From assembly GCA_035906255.1 (NCBI GenBank), contig JAMIFM010000029.1, positions 424,467-488,466 of the forward strand: 64,000 nucleotides of DNA. Reading direction: 5' to 3'. Under the pieces are notes generated by a model, which ran no database searches, was not told where the DNA came from, and saw nothing but the letters and a program-made list of their open reading frames with translations. This document shows positions 8,235-15,962 of the stretch, piece by piece (within the stretch, counting starts at the first letter, position 1; every line of letters begins with the position of its first letter). The translations under genes were made by a program, and so were the position numbers. The DNA comes from SB11 sp035906255. Lineage in GTDB: Bacteria > Bacteroidota > Bacteroidia > UBA8524.

Positions 8235-9398
8235 ATGAACCAACCAAAAAACACCCTGCAACGGCTGTGGGATTGGCTAACGCCCAACCGCATTGCCCTG
8301 CTGTACGGTATTGCATTTATTTTAGCCTCGGTGGCGCAATATTTTAAGCCGCAAACAGGTGAATACACCAACTACAACAACTACATTATTTTTAAACAGG
8401 CATTCTTTCATTTACTGGACGGGAAAGACCTGTACATAATGTACCCTGCCGAGTGTTGGGACTTGTTTAAATACAGTCCTGCTTTTGCGTTGTTTATGGG
8501 GGTGTTTGCTTGGCTGCCCGATATTGCAGGACTAACCTTGTGGAACCTGCTAAATGCAATGGTATTGTGGTATGGATTTGCCACACTTCCTCAAGCCACC
8601 AACAGGCAAAAAACTTTTATGCTGCTGTTTGTGTTTATTGAGTTGCTCACCAGCATACAAAACGCACAAAGCAACGGCCTGATAGCGGGACTGATACTTT
8701 TGGCGTTTAATAAACTTGAGGAGGGCGATGCGCGATGGTCGTCACTATTCATTACCCTTACCGTATTTATAAAGCTGTTTGGATTGGTGGCTTTTGCACT
8801 GTTTTTGCTGTATAAGCAAAAGCCTAAGTTTATACTTTGGAGTATTGCGTGGACGCTTTTATTACTGGTTTTACCCATTGTAGTAAGCGGTTACGACGGG
8901 TTGGTGGCACAATACCAAAGCTGGTGGAAAATGCTGAAAGAAGACCACAGTGCATCCGTTGGATTATCAGTAATGGGGTGGCTGCAAACGTGGTTTGGAT
9001 ACAACGGTAGCAAAACCTTGATAACACTGGCAGGCGTGGTATTATTTTGCCTTCCGTTGATAAAGGTGCAGCAATACGACGATTATACCTTCCGTTTATT
9101 GCTTACGGCCTCAGTACTTTTATGGGTAATTATATTTAACCACAAAGCGGAGTCGCCCACCTTTGTAATTGCTATTGCAGGAGCAGCCCTGTGGTACTTT
9201 ATGCAGCCTAAGAATACGGCCGCATTGGTATTGATAGTACTGGCTTTTGTATTTACATCGCTATCACCTACCGATTTGTTTCCGCCCCCTGTGCGCAAAC
9301 AATTCATAGAACCGTATGTATTAAAAGCAGTACCCTGCATTTTTATATGGGGGGTACTTATTTACCAAATGATGTTTAAGAAATATAAAAGTGCATGA
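8235..9398 (+). CDS. Integral membrane glycosyltransferase, GT87/DUF2029-like
   Basis: The 387-aa polytopic protein has about 9-10 hydrophobic segments. The region after the first membrane span (about 45-80) contains FKQAFFHLLDGKDLYIMYPAE with an acidic residue in the first periplasmic loop, then YSPAFALFMGVFAWLP, which is the pattern of GT-C fold enzymes of the GT87/DUF2029 group (polyprenyl-phosphate-mannose-dependent mannosyltransferases). By family it would transfer a sugar from a lipid-linked donor on the periplasmic face. The next gene starts inside its stop codon (ATGA), so the two are translationally coupled. GT87 membership is inferred by eye and the substrate is unknown. Confidence 0.75.
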   Translation: MNQPKNTLQRLWDWLTPNRIALLYGIAFILASVAQYFKPQTGEYTNYNNYIIFKQAFFHLLDGKDLYIMYPAECWDLFKYSPAFALFMGVFAWLPDIAGLTLWNLLNAMVLWYGFATLPQATNRQKTFMLLFVFIELLTSIQNAQSNGLIAGLILLAFNKLEEGDARWSSLFITLTVFIKLFGLVAFALFLLYKQKPKFILWSIAWTLLLLVLPIVVSGYDGLVAQYQSWWKMLKEDHSASVGLSVMGWLQTWFGYNGSKTLITLAGVVLFCLPLIKVQQYDDYTFRLLLTASVLLWVIIFNHKAESPTFVIAIAGAALWYFMQPKNTAALVLIVLAFVFTSLSPTDLFPPPVRKQFIEPYVLKAVPCIFIWGVLIYQMMFKKYKSA

Positions 9399-10507
9399 GA
9401 GTTTATAAAACGTTAATTACTCTGTTGTTGATGCTTGTGGTAACGTTGTTACCCGCGCAAGTACTTAAAGAAAAAGAATACGCAGCCGATAAGGTATTGT
9501 TGGCCGAAGGCGAAGCCTATAAAAACGGAAAGCGCGACGGATTTTGGAAGCTGTACACCATAGATGGCGAAATTGACCAAGAGGGTAAATACGAAGCAGG
9601 GATAAAACAAGGTGCTTGGAAACGGTACGACCCTGCAAGCAAGAATGTGATAGAAGAAGTGGTGTATGTAAACAACATTGCCGACGGACCGTATAAAAGC
9701 TATCATGTAAACGGTAAAAAAGCAGAGGAGGGTACTTTTTATCATGGGGTTCAGGTGGGAGAATGGAAGATATATTACGATAACGAGGGGAACTATTTGG
9801 CATCAAAAGGGACGTATGAAAACGGCAAAAAAGATGGCGTTTGGACTCACTATTATGCGGGTGCCGGTAATTTGGTAAAAGAAACAGGCCCTATAAAAAA
9901 CGATTTGAGGCACGGCAAATGGCAAATGTATTATCCCACTGCCAAACAAGTACTGTTATCAGAGGGGGAGTACATAAAAGGAGCGAAACAAGGAGTTTGG
10001 GTGATGTATCACGAAGAACCTCATGCCCTTTATACTAAACTCACCTACATAGCCGATATGGAGCAAGATACTTTTATCAGTTATTATGCTGACGGAAGTA
10101 TTTATGAACGGGGCTTTTATGCTAACGGCAAATTACACAACCGTTTTGAGGAGTTTTACCCTGATGGAAAACGCAAGCAAGAGGGAAGTTATACTGATGG
10201 TATTAAAACCGGACTTTGGAAACAATATGCCGAAACAGGGTTGCTAAGCATTAAAGGGTTGTTTGAAAACGGCAAGGCAAGCGGAATGTGGAGCTATTAC
10301 AAAGCCAACGGCGGACTTGAATACGAACAGGAGTTTGTGAACGGGACAATGAACGGCATACGCCAAGAGTATTACCCCAATGGTAAGATACAGGCACGCG
10401 GCACAATGACTTATATGGGCAAAAACGGCCTTTGGTTATATTTTGCGGAAGACGGAGCCGTACTTAAAAAAGAAAACTGGCAAAACGGGAAATTAGTGGC
10501 CGAATAG
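9395..10507 (+). CDS. Secreted MORN-like repeat protein (YwqK-like)
   Basis: A signal peptide (about 1-22, ending LLPAQ) is followed by about 14 repeats of the type Y.NGK..G.W..Y...G, for example YKNGKRDGFWKLY, YENGKKDGVWTHYY and YANGKLHNRFEEFY. This is the MORN_2/YwqK repeat common in Bacteroidota, forming a beta-hairpin solenoid. The YwqK label comes from a B. subtilis neighbour; a toxin-antitoxin role is not supported here because there is no toxin gene nearby and the protein is exported. The start overlaps the GT87-like gene by 4 nt. The biological role is unknown. Confidence 0.85.
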   Translation: MRVYKTLITLLLMLVVTLLPAQVLKEKEYAADKVLLAEGEAYKNGKRDGFWKLYTIDGEIDQEGKYEAGIKQGAWKRYDPASKNVIEEVVYVNNIADGPYKSYHVNGKKAEEGTFYHGVQVGEWKIYYDNEGNYLASKGTYENGKKDGVWTHYYAGAGNLVKETGPIKNDLRHGKWQMYYPTAKQVLLSEGEYIKGAKQGVWVMYHEEPHALYTKLTYIADMEQDTFISYYADGSIYERGFYANGKLHNRFEEFYPDGKRKQEGSYTDGIKTGLWKQYAETGLLSIKGLFENGKASGMWSYYKANGGLEYEQEFVNGTMNGIRQEYYPNGKIQARGTMTYMGKNGLWLYFAEDGAVLKKENWQNGKLVAE

Positions 10508-10522
10508 GGTAGCATCCCAATG

Positions 10523-10541
10523 TCCTCCTCTTAGAGGAGGA
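10523..10541. repeat. Small hairpin after the MORN gene
   Basis: A perfect 9-bp inverted repeat (10523-10531/10533-10541), rich in CCT/AGG, 16 nt after the stop, followed by A/G-rich sequence with no T-run. It could be a weak terminator or a dispersed repeat remnant. Confidence 0.4.
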
Positions 10542-10593
10542 TTTAGGAGGGGGGGAATCTACACCCATTCCAAACTTGTTCCGGTCTGTATCT

Positions 10594-10969
10594 CAACTGT
10601 CATATTAAGCGACAGAGAAATATCCTATCCGCAATATGTTTACATGACCTATAACACAGTTGAACAAAGATGCTTCCGTCGTCAGCATGACAGGTGGCTA
10701 CATCCACGGAAATACATCACCAAATTAAGATTGAGTAGTGTTAATTATCATAGCAACTGTCATATTGAGCGACAGAGAAATATCCTATCCGCAATATGTT
10801 TACATGACCTATAACACAGTTGAACAAAGATGCTTCCGTCGTCAGCATGACAGGTGGCTACATCCACGGAAATACATCACCAAATTAAGATAGGGTTGTG
10901 TTAACTATCATAGCAACTGTCATATTGAGCGGCAGCGAAATATCCTGTCCGAAATAGGTTTAAACACAA
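10594..10969. repeat. 160-bp tandem repeat carrying a REP/MITE-like inverted element (2 copies plus a fragment)
   Basis: Copy 1 is 10594-10753, copy 2 is 10754-10913, and a diverged third copy covers about 10914-10950. Copies 1 and 2 are nearly identical. Each contains a 97-nt imperfect inverted element (10597-10693; 10757-10853) whose ends read CTGTCATATTGAGCGAC and GTCGTCAGCATGACAG (reverse complements with few mismatches). The remaining 63 nt is spacer. No open frame or coding pattern is present. The array fills the whole gap between the MORN gene and the convergent phosphopantetheinyl transferase gene. Confidence 0.9.
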
Positions 10970-11596
10970 CTAAAACACCCAGCAAAGCCGATAATTATCC
11001 TCAATTAAAGTGGTATGCAGCGTTAGCTTCTGCTCCCCGTTTTTAGAAAGAATAGCCTCAACAGTGTCGGCACCATCAATAAGGGGTAGTAATATTTTCA
11101 TGTGGTGTTTAAAATCCACCCCACCGTCACCGTACCATTTAAAAATAGCCTCCTTACCTGCCCAAAGCAAATACATCGTTTCAAGGTCGTTTTCACCCGC
11201 AAGGTATTGCCACTCGTAATCGTTAATAAACTTTCGGGCTATTTTCTTAATCCGCTCAGTGGTCTCTTCAATGTCAACACCCACACTACCCGTAGTGCTT
11301 TTAATTGCCGCGGCATATATACCCGAGTGGCTAAGGCTTATATGGCAGCTTAAACCGTTAATATACGGCCGTCCGTTAGGGTGCTTCAAAAGCTGCAAAG
11401 GCTGTTTACTTTCAGCCTTCAACAATTCTTGCAGTATTACCCTGCTGGCCAGCCAGTGCAGGTTTCGACTTTCAAACCTAAACTCCTCAAGCGCAAACAT
11501 CCAAAGTTGCTCGCGCAATTGCTCCACACTTTCCGTAATTTTCCACACTGCCAATACAGTGGATTTGTTCAGGTATTTTTGCAGCACTATAGGCAC
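10970..11596 (-). CDS. 4'-phosphopantetheinyl transferase superfamily protein (Sfp-like)
   Basis: Transfers the phosphopantetheine arm of CoA to a serine of an acyl or peptidyl carrier protein. The 208-aa protein is close to the Sfp class in length (AcpS is about 120). The magnesium and CoA motifs are visible: HISLSHSGIYAAA (about 80-92), VGVDIEE (about 104-110) and LLWAGKEAIFKWYG (about 145-158, the conserved W-x-x-KEA). The start is GTG 11596. A TACTTTTG -7-like box on the minus strand (11608-11601) ends only 4 nt upstream, so the transcript may be almost leaderless. It is divergent from the WD40 gene, with a 38-nt gap. The carrier-protein partner is not in the window. Confidence 0.88.
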   Translation of the reverse strand: MPIVLQKYLNKSTVLAVWKITESVEQLREQLWMFALEEFRFESRNLHWLASRVILQELLKAESKQPLQLLKHPNGRPYINGLSCHISLSHSGIYAAAIKSTTGSVGVDIEETTERIKKIARKFINDYEWQYLAGENDLETMYLLWAGKEAIFKWYGDGGVDFKHHMKILLPLIDGADTVEAILSKNGEQKLTLHTTLIEDNYRLCWVF

Positions 11597-11634
11597 GTTT
11601 CAAAAGTAAGTTTGAAATGTGAGAATATGAAGAT

Positions 11635-12543
11635 ATGACTTCGCTTACTGTACACAAAGCACACACCTACACCGGCCATAAAGATTGTATTTACGGGCTG
11701 GGAAAAGGCTTCACGCAAGACACTTTTGTTACAGGCGGGGCGGACGGTTGGGTGGTAGAGTGGAGCTATGAAAAGCCTGCCGACGGGCAATTACTGGTGC
11801 AGGTAAATGCACCCGTATATTCCTTTGCGGTAGTTTCAGAAGCCCGCCGATTGCTGTGTGGTACCCGTGCAGGAAATCTGCACGTGGTGGATGTGGAATT
11901 GCGCAAGGAAACAAGAAACATTGAAGCCCACACAGCAGGTATTTTTGATATTGCCCAACTACCTCAAACCAAGCAAATAGTAACAGCGGGCGGCGATGGA
12001 ATAGTAAAAATATGGAATGCTGATTTTTTGCTTGCTGCACAGTTGGCACATAGCACAAAAAGTGCCCGTGTAATTGCCATACACCCTACAAAACCTGAAA
12101 TGGCCATTGGCTATAGTGATAATTTTATCCGTGTGTTTAGTACTGAAACGTTTGCATTGGTACAAGAAATTGAAGCGCACAGCAACTCGGTATTTGCGTT
12201 AGATTATTCACCCGATGGTAAATACTTGCTTTCAGGCGGGCGCGATGCCCTATTAAAGATATGGGATGCGGCAAACGGATACTTACCCGTGCAAACCGTA
12301 AATGCCCACTGGTACCATATCAATGCTATAAAACACAACCCCGCAGGCAGCTTGTTTGCCACTGTTAGCCTTGATAAAACCCTTAAAATTTGGGATGCAA
12401 AAACCTTTAACTTGTTGAAAGTGATAGATAAACAAAAAAACGAAGGGCATACCACATCAGTAAACAAGGTGTTGTGGGCTGATGATAGCAGACTTATAAC
12501 AGCTGGCGATGATAAAACAGCTATGTTGTGGGTAATTAGCTAA
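11635..12543 (+). CDS. WD40-repeat protein
   Basis: The 302-aa protein consists almost wholly of WD40 repeats forming a seven-bladed beta-propeller. Clear blades include IVTAGGDGIVKIWNAD, YLLSGGRDALLKIWDAA, LFATVSLDKTLKIWDAK and a final blade ending TAMLWVIS. There is no signal peptide or attached enzyme domain, so it is likely a cytoplasmic scaffold or interaction protein. Small stand-alone WD40 proteins of this size are common in Bacteroidota, with unknown partners. It is divergent from the phosphopantetheinyl transferase, and the dcd gene follows 123 nt later. Confidence 0.92.
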   Translation: MTSLTVHKAHTYTGHKDCIYGLGKGFTQDTFVTGGADGWVVEWSYEKPADGQLLVQVNAPVYSFAVVSEARRLLCGTRAGNLHVVDVELRKETRNIEAHTAGIFDIAQLPQTKQIVTAGGDGIVKIWNADFLLAAQLAHSTKSARVIAIHPTKPEMAIGYSDNFIRVFSTETFALVQEIEAHSNSVFALDYSPDGKYLLSGGRDALLKIWDAANGYLPVQTVNAHWYHINAIKHNPAGSLFATVSLDKTLKIWDAKTFNLLKVIDKQKNEGHTTSVNKVLWADDSRLITAGDDKTAMLWVIS

Positions 12544-12600
12544 TTAGTCTATACAGGTTTATACTAATTTTGTCCCCCTCTTCGTCAAAAAGAGTGTCTT

Positions 12601-12640
12601 TAGCCATTGGCAATAGCTTTTAACCCTTTGCCAACGGCTA
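12601..12640. repeat. Imperfect inverted repeat upstream of dcd
   Basis: TAGCCATTGGCAA (12601-12613) faces TTTGCCAACGGCTA (12627-12640), reverse complements with one mismatch in the paired bases. It lies between the WD40 stop and the dcd start and has no T-run. It could be a weak terminator for the WD40 gene or a small dispersed repeat. Confidence 0.45.
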
Positions 12641-12666
12641 AAAAACCAACTGCTAATAGCTAAGAA

Positions 12667-13203
12667 ATGATACTTTCAGATAAAAAAATACTGGCCGAAA
12701 TTGAAAAAGGCACCATTTTAATTGAGCCTTTCCGTAAAGACTGTTTAGGCAGCAACTCGTACGATGTGCACTTAGGTCGTTACTTAGCTACCTATAAAGA
12801 CCGTGTGCTTGATGCTAAAGAGCACAACAAGATTGAAATTTTTGAGATACCGATGGAAGGGTATGTATTGTACCCTGATATTTTATATTTAGGGGTAACC
12901 GAAGAATATACTGAAACCCACGCTCACATTCCATTTTTAGAAGGTAAAAGCAGCACAGGCCGTTTGGGTATAGATATACACGCCACAGCAGGCAAAGGTG
13001 ATGTAGGTTTTTGCAATACATGGACGCTTGAAATATCGGTAGCACAGCCCGTGCGTATTTATCGCGGTATGCCCATTGGCCAATTAATTTACTTTGAAAT
13101 AAGCGGCGAAATAGAAACCAGCTACGACAGTAAAAAATCGGCTAAGTATAACAAACGCACCGTGAAACCTGTGGAAAGCATGATGTGGAAGAATAAATTT
13201 TAA
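12667..13203 (+). CDS. dcd: dCTP deaminase
   Basis: Deaminates dCTP to dUTP for thymidylate synthesis (dUTPase-fold homotrimer). The 178-aa length is usual. The family signature is plain: CLGSNSYDVHLG near the N-terminus, LEGKSSTGRLGIDIHATAGKGDVGF (split: LEGKSSTGRLG then IDIHATAGKGD) at about 98-122, and NTWTLEI with the catalytic glutamate (about 125-131). A C-terminal basic tail closes the active site in relatives. A bifunctional dCTP deaminase/dUTPase cannot be excluded from sequence alone. The gene is monocistronic. Confidence 0.93.
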   Translation: MILSDKKILAEIEKGTILIEPFRKDCLGSNSYDVHLGRYLATYKDRVLDAKEHNKIEIFEIPMEGYVLYPDILYLGVTEEYTETHAHIPFLEGKSSTGRLGIDIHATAGKGDVGFCNTWTLEISVAQPVRIYRGMPIGQLIYFEISGEIETSYDSKKSAKYNKRTVKPVESMMWKNKF

Positions 13204-13353
13204 CCGAAACCTACGGTTATTATTAGTACAGGCCTTTATTCATCTACAAGCCGGAATATAGATTACATTTAGCTGACAAAAGTTTTGTTTATCAGATAGT
13301 TGCGATAGAAATATTTGTTAAATTTACATTAACAAACCTAACCTATCCGCGCT

Positions 13354-15747
13354 ATGAAAAACCTTTTACTATTAAGGGCTTTATGCCTTTTTTTTCTATT
13401 GTCTGTAGTACATTATGCTCAGGCACAAGGAACCCCCGAAGTTCTCTATTACAAATTTAACGGCTCCGGCACCACTGTTGCCAATCTCGCAAGCAGCCCG
13501 CCTTCGGGCACGGGCACCGCATCGTTAAATGGTACAATTTCCCAAGGCTCAACGGGCACGTGCAGCGGCACGGCACTAGTCGGCTCTGGCTCAGCAAGCT
13601 CAACCGATTATGTAAATACAGGTTGGGCAACTGATTTACGCGGCTCATGGACAATTTCTTTTTGGACGAGTAATATTGGTAGCTCAAGTACCTTATTCTA
13701 CATTTTTGGTGATGCAACAGCAACTTCTTTCAGGTGTTTCACCAACGGTGTTGCGGGTGCAAACAATTGGATTTTAAGAGGCGCGGGCTTTCCTGATGTA
13801 TTGGTATCCGGTGCAGCAACCACAGCACCCCACGTTACCACCATTGTTAGAGACTCGGCCGCAGGGGCAATTTATGCATACCTTGATGGGGTATTGGTAA
13901 ATACCGTAAATACAACCGCAACAGGAGTAACAGGCTCAGGGCCTTTTAAGGTTTGCGGTTATGCCACAAACGTGGGCTTGCCTGCAAACGGTTTGATGGA
14001 TGAATTTAGATTTTATAGCCATGCACTAACCGCTTCAGAGGTGGCAAAGCTTCGCTATTTTGGCAACAGTTCAAACGCCATTAATGTTACAAAATGCAAT
14101 AGTCATATTTCTCCTACCGGAAAAACCTATACTACCTCAGGTACATATTATGATACTATCGGAGCAAACTACTATAACTGTGATAGCATCATAGTCACAA
14201 ACCTTATTATTAAGAAAAGTTCAACATCAACTATAAACGTTAGTGCTTGCGAAAGCTATCTTAGCCCTGATAATAAAACCTACACTACCTCCGGCTCTTA
14301 TAAAGATACCATACCCAATGCAGCAGGGTGTGATAGTATTATTACTATAAACCTTACTATTAAAAAGAACACAACAAGTACTATTACTTCCACAGCCTGT
14401 TATACATATACAAGCCCCGGCGGTAAAGTGTTTTCATCTTCAGGTACTTATAAGGATACCATTCCCAATATGGCAGGCTGTGATAGTATTATCACCATAA
14501 ACGTAACTATTAACGGAACCACTTATGGCAGTATTTCCCCATCGGCTTGCGATAGTTATATAAGCCCAAGCGGTAAATACACTTGGTCAGCATCAGGCAG
14601 CTACTTAGATACATTATCTAACAGCAATGGGTGTGATAGCGTGTTAAATATAACGCTTACTATACACAACTCATCGTCAAACATAGCATCAGCAACGGTT
14701 TGCGATAGTTATATAAGTCCCAGTGGTAAATATACTTGGACTACTTCGGGCGTTTATGTCGATACGGTAAAAGGCTTTTGGGGCTGCGACAGTATAGTGG
14801 TGGTTACCCTTACGGTGAATAACAGCACGAAAGACAGTATTGGAGTCACAGTTTGCGATAGTTACATGGGGCCAAGCGGTAAATACACTTGGACAACCTC
14901 AGGTATTTATATGGATACTATTCCTAATGCAATTGGTTGCGATAGTGTTGTAACCGTTAATCTTACCGTAAATTATTCTACCACAAGCTCAATATCGCCT
15001 ACCGTATGTAACGTATATACCAGTCCAAGCGGTAAAATGCTTATCACATCAGGTAAATACTTAGATACCATACCCAATAGTGTAGGCTGCGATAGTGTAA
15101 TCTCAATCGACCTTACTGTAAATTACAGCAGCTTCAGCAGCATATCCCCCACCGTTTGCGATATGTACACCAGCCCGAGCGGCAAGGTGTATACAGCTTC
15201 AGCCAGCTTTATAGATACCATACCCAACGGCATAGGCTGCGATAGTTTAATATCAATAAATCTAACAGTAAACACTGTTAACCCCGGTATTAGCCAAAGC
15301 GGGTTTGTACTTACGGCAGTGGCAACAGGAGCTACCTATAAATGGTTGGATTGTGATAACAGTTACTCAGTAATTTCGGGCGAAACCGCTCAATCGCTAA
15401 CAGTTACAACCAACGGCGATTATGCCGTAGAAGTAACCCATAGCGGTTGTACCGACACTTCTATTTGTATCAGTATTACTAATGTGGGAGTTGAGCCCAT
15501 ATCCTTTGCCAACGGCATTGCGTTATACCCTAACCCTACAAGGGGTAAGTTTACTGTGCACACCAACCGGCCAATGGCGGATGCAACGTTAAAAGTAACT
15601 ACCCTTACGGGTCAAACCATTGTTCAAAAAACTCATGTAAGTGGCAATGTGGCTGAGCTTGACCTGAGCAAAGAAGCTGCGGGTATTTATTTTGTTGAGA
15701 TAAGTGATAACGGAAACAGTGCAAGGATTAAAATTGAGAAGTTTTAG
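13354..15747 (+). CDS. Secreted LamG-domain protein with eight Cys-pair repeats and T9SS sorting domain
   Basis: A 797-aa cell-surface or secreted protein. In order: signal peptide (1-24, ...YAQA); LamG/concanavalin-like jelly roll (about 27-235, with DYVNTGWATDLRGSWTIS and NGLMDEFRFYSHALT); eight tandem modules of about 50 residues (about 242-640), each with consensus C-x5-SPSGK-x-T-SG-Y-DTIPN-x2-GCDS-I-x-NLT and two cysteines; an Ig-like segment with three or four cysteines (about 645-715); and a T9SS type A sorting domain (YPNPT near 725, C-terminus ARIKIEKF). The neighbouring gene is a paralogue with three modules. Function is probably adhesion or glycan binding, by inference. Confidence 0.93.
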   Translation: MKNLLLLRALCLFFLLSVVHYAQAQGTPEVLYYKFNGSGTTVANLASSPPSGTGTASLNGTISQGSTGTCSGTALVGSGSASSTDYVNTGWATDLRGSWTISFWTSNIGSSSTLFYIFGDATATSFRCFTNGVAGANNWILRGAGFPDVLVSGAATTAPHVTTIVRDSAAGAIYAYLDGVLVNTVNTTATGVTGSGPFKVCGYATNVGLPANGLMDEFRFYSHALTASEVAKLRYFGNSSNAINVTKCNSHISPTGKTYTTSGTYYDTIGANYYNCDSIIVTNLIIKKSSTSTINVSACESYLSPDNKTYTTSGSYKDTIPNAAGCDSIITINLTIKKNTTSTITSTACYTYTSPGGKVFSSSGTYKDTIPNMAGCDSIITINVTINGTTYGSISPSACDSYISPSGKYTWSASGSYLDTLSNSNGCDSVLNITLTIHNSSSNIASATVCDSYISPSGKYTWTTSGVYVDTVKGFWGCDSIVVVTLTVNNSTKDSIGVTVCDSYMGPSGKYTWTTSGIYMDTIPNAIGCDSVVTVNLTVNYSTTSSISPTVCNVYTSPSGKMLITSGKYLDTIPNSVGCDSVISIDLTVNYSSFSSISPTVCDMYTSPSGKVYTASASFIDTIPNGIGCDSLISINLTVNTVNPGISQSGFVLTAVATGATYKWLDCDNSYSVISGETAQSLTVTTNGDYAVEVTHSGCTDTSICISITNVGVEPISFANGIALYPNPTRGKFTVHTNRPMADATLKVTTLTGQTIVQKTHVSGNVAELDLSKEAAGIYFVEISDNGNSARIKIEKF
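14077..15280 (+). repeat. Eight tandem ~150-bp coding repeats (Cys-pair module)
   Basis: In-frame direct repeats encoding the 50-aa module. Modules 4-8 are the most alike, sharing CDSY.SPSGKYTW or C..YTSPSGK and the GCDS core; module 1 is most diverged and lacks the DTIPN sequence. The paralogue at 15963 has three copies, so copy number has changed since duplication. Confidence 0.9.
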
Positions 15748-15772
15748 GTAAAACCATAAACAAACTACAAGC

Positions 15773-15808
15773 AAAGCCGCAGAGATTTTCTCTGCGGCTT
15801 TTTGTTTT
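15773..15808 (+). terminator. Rho-independent terminator after the first LamG gene
   Basis: A 13-bp perfect G/C-containing stem (15773-15785/15789-15801, loop TTT) followed by TTGTTTT. It is 26 nt after the stop codon and one of the clearest terminators in the window. Confidence 0.9.
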
Positions 15809-15926
15809 GTAACCTGCTCATTAATAGTAATTATGAATATTACTTGGATTTATTAAAACCTGCAAAATTATAAGAGATTGTCAGGCGTTCCAATAAAATG
15901 GGCTTTTATTGGAAAGTAACTTGGGT

Positions 15927-15934
15927 TACTTTTG
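15927..15934 (+). promoter_or_regulatory. Putative -7 box TACTTTTG upstream of the second LamG gene
   Basis: Matches the Bacteroidota TAnnTTTG -7 element, 28 nt before ATG 15963. A TTG at 15909-15911 is the nearest -33 candidate, but its 15-nt spacing is short for the phylum. With the terminator upstream, it indicates that the paralogue is transcribed separately. Confidence 0.5.
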
Positions 15935-15962
15935 CGGCAAAACCAATAAGAAAACCTTATAG

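Noticed and set aside
9395..10507. YwqK-type antitoxin in a toxin-antitoxin pair
   Set aside because: The repeats match MORN_2/YwqK but the protein has a signal peptide and its partner gene is a membrane glycosyltransferase-like protein, not a toxin.
10594..10969. Tandem repeats considered as a CRISPR array
   Set aside because: Repeat unit is 160 bp and its spacers are identical to each other; CRISPR repeats are 24-48 bp with unique spacers. No cas genes.
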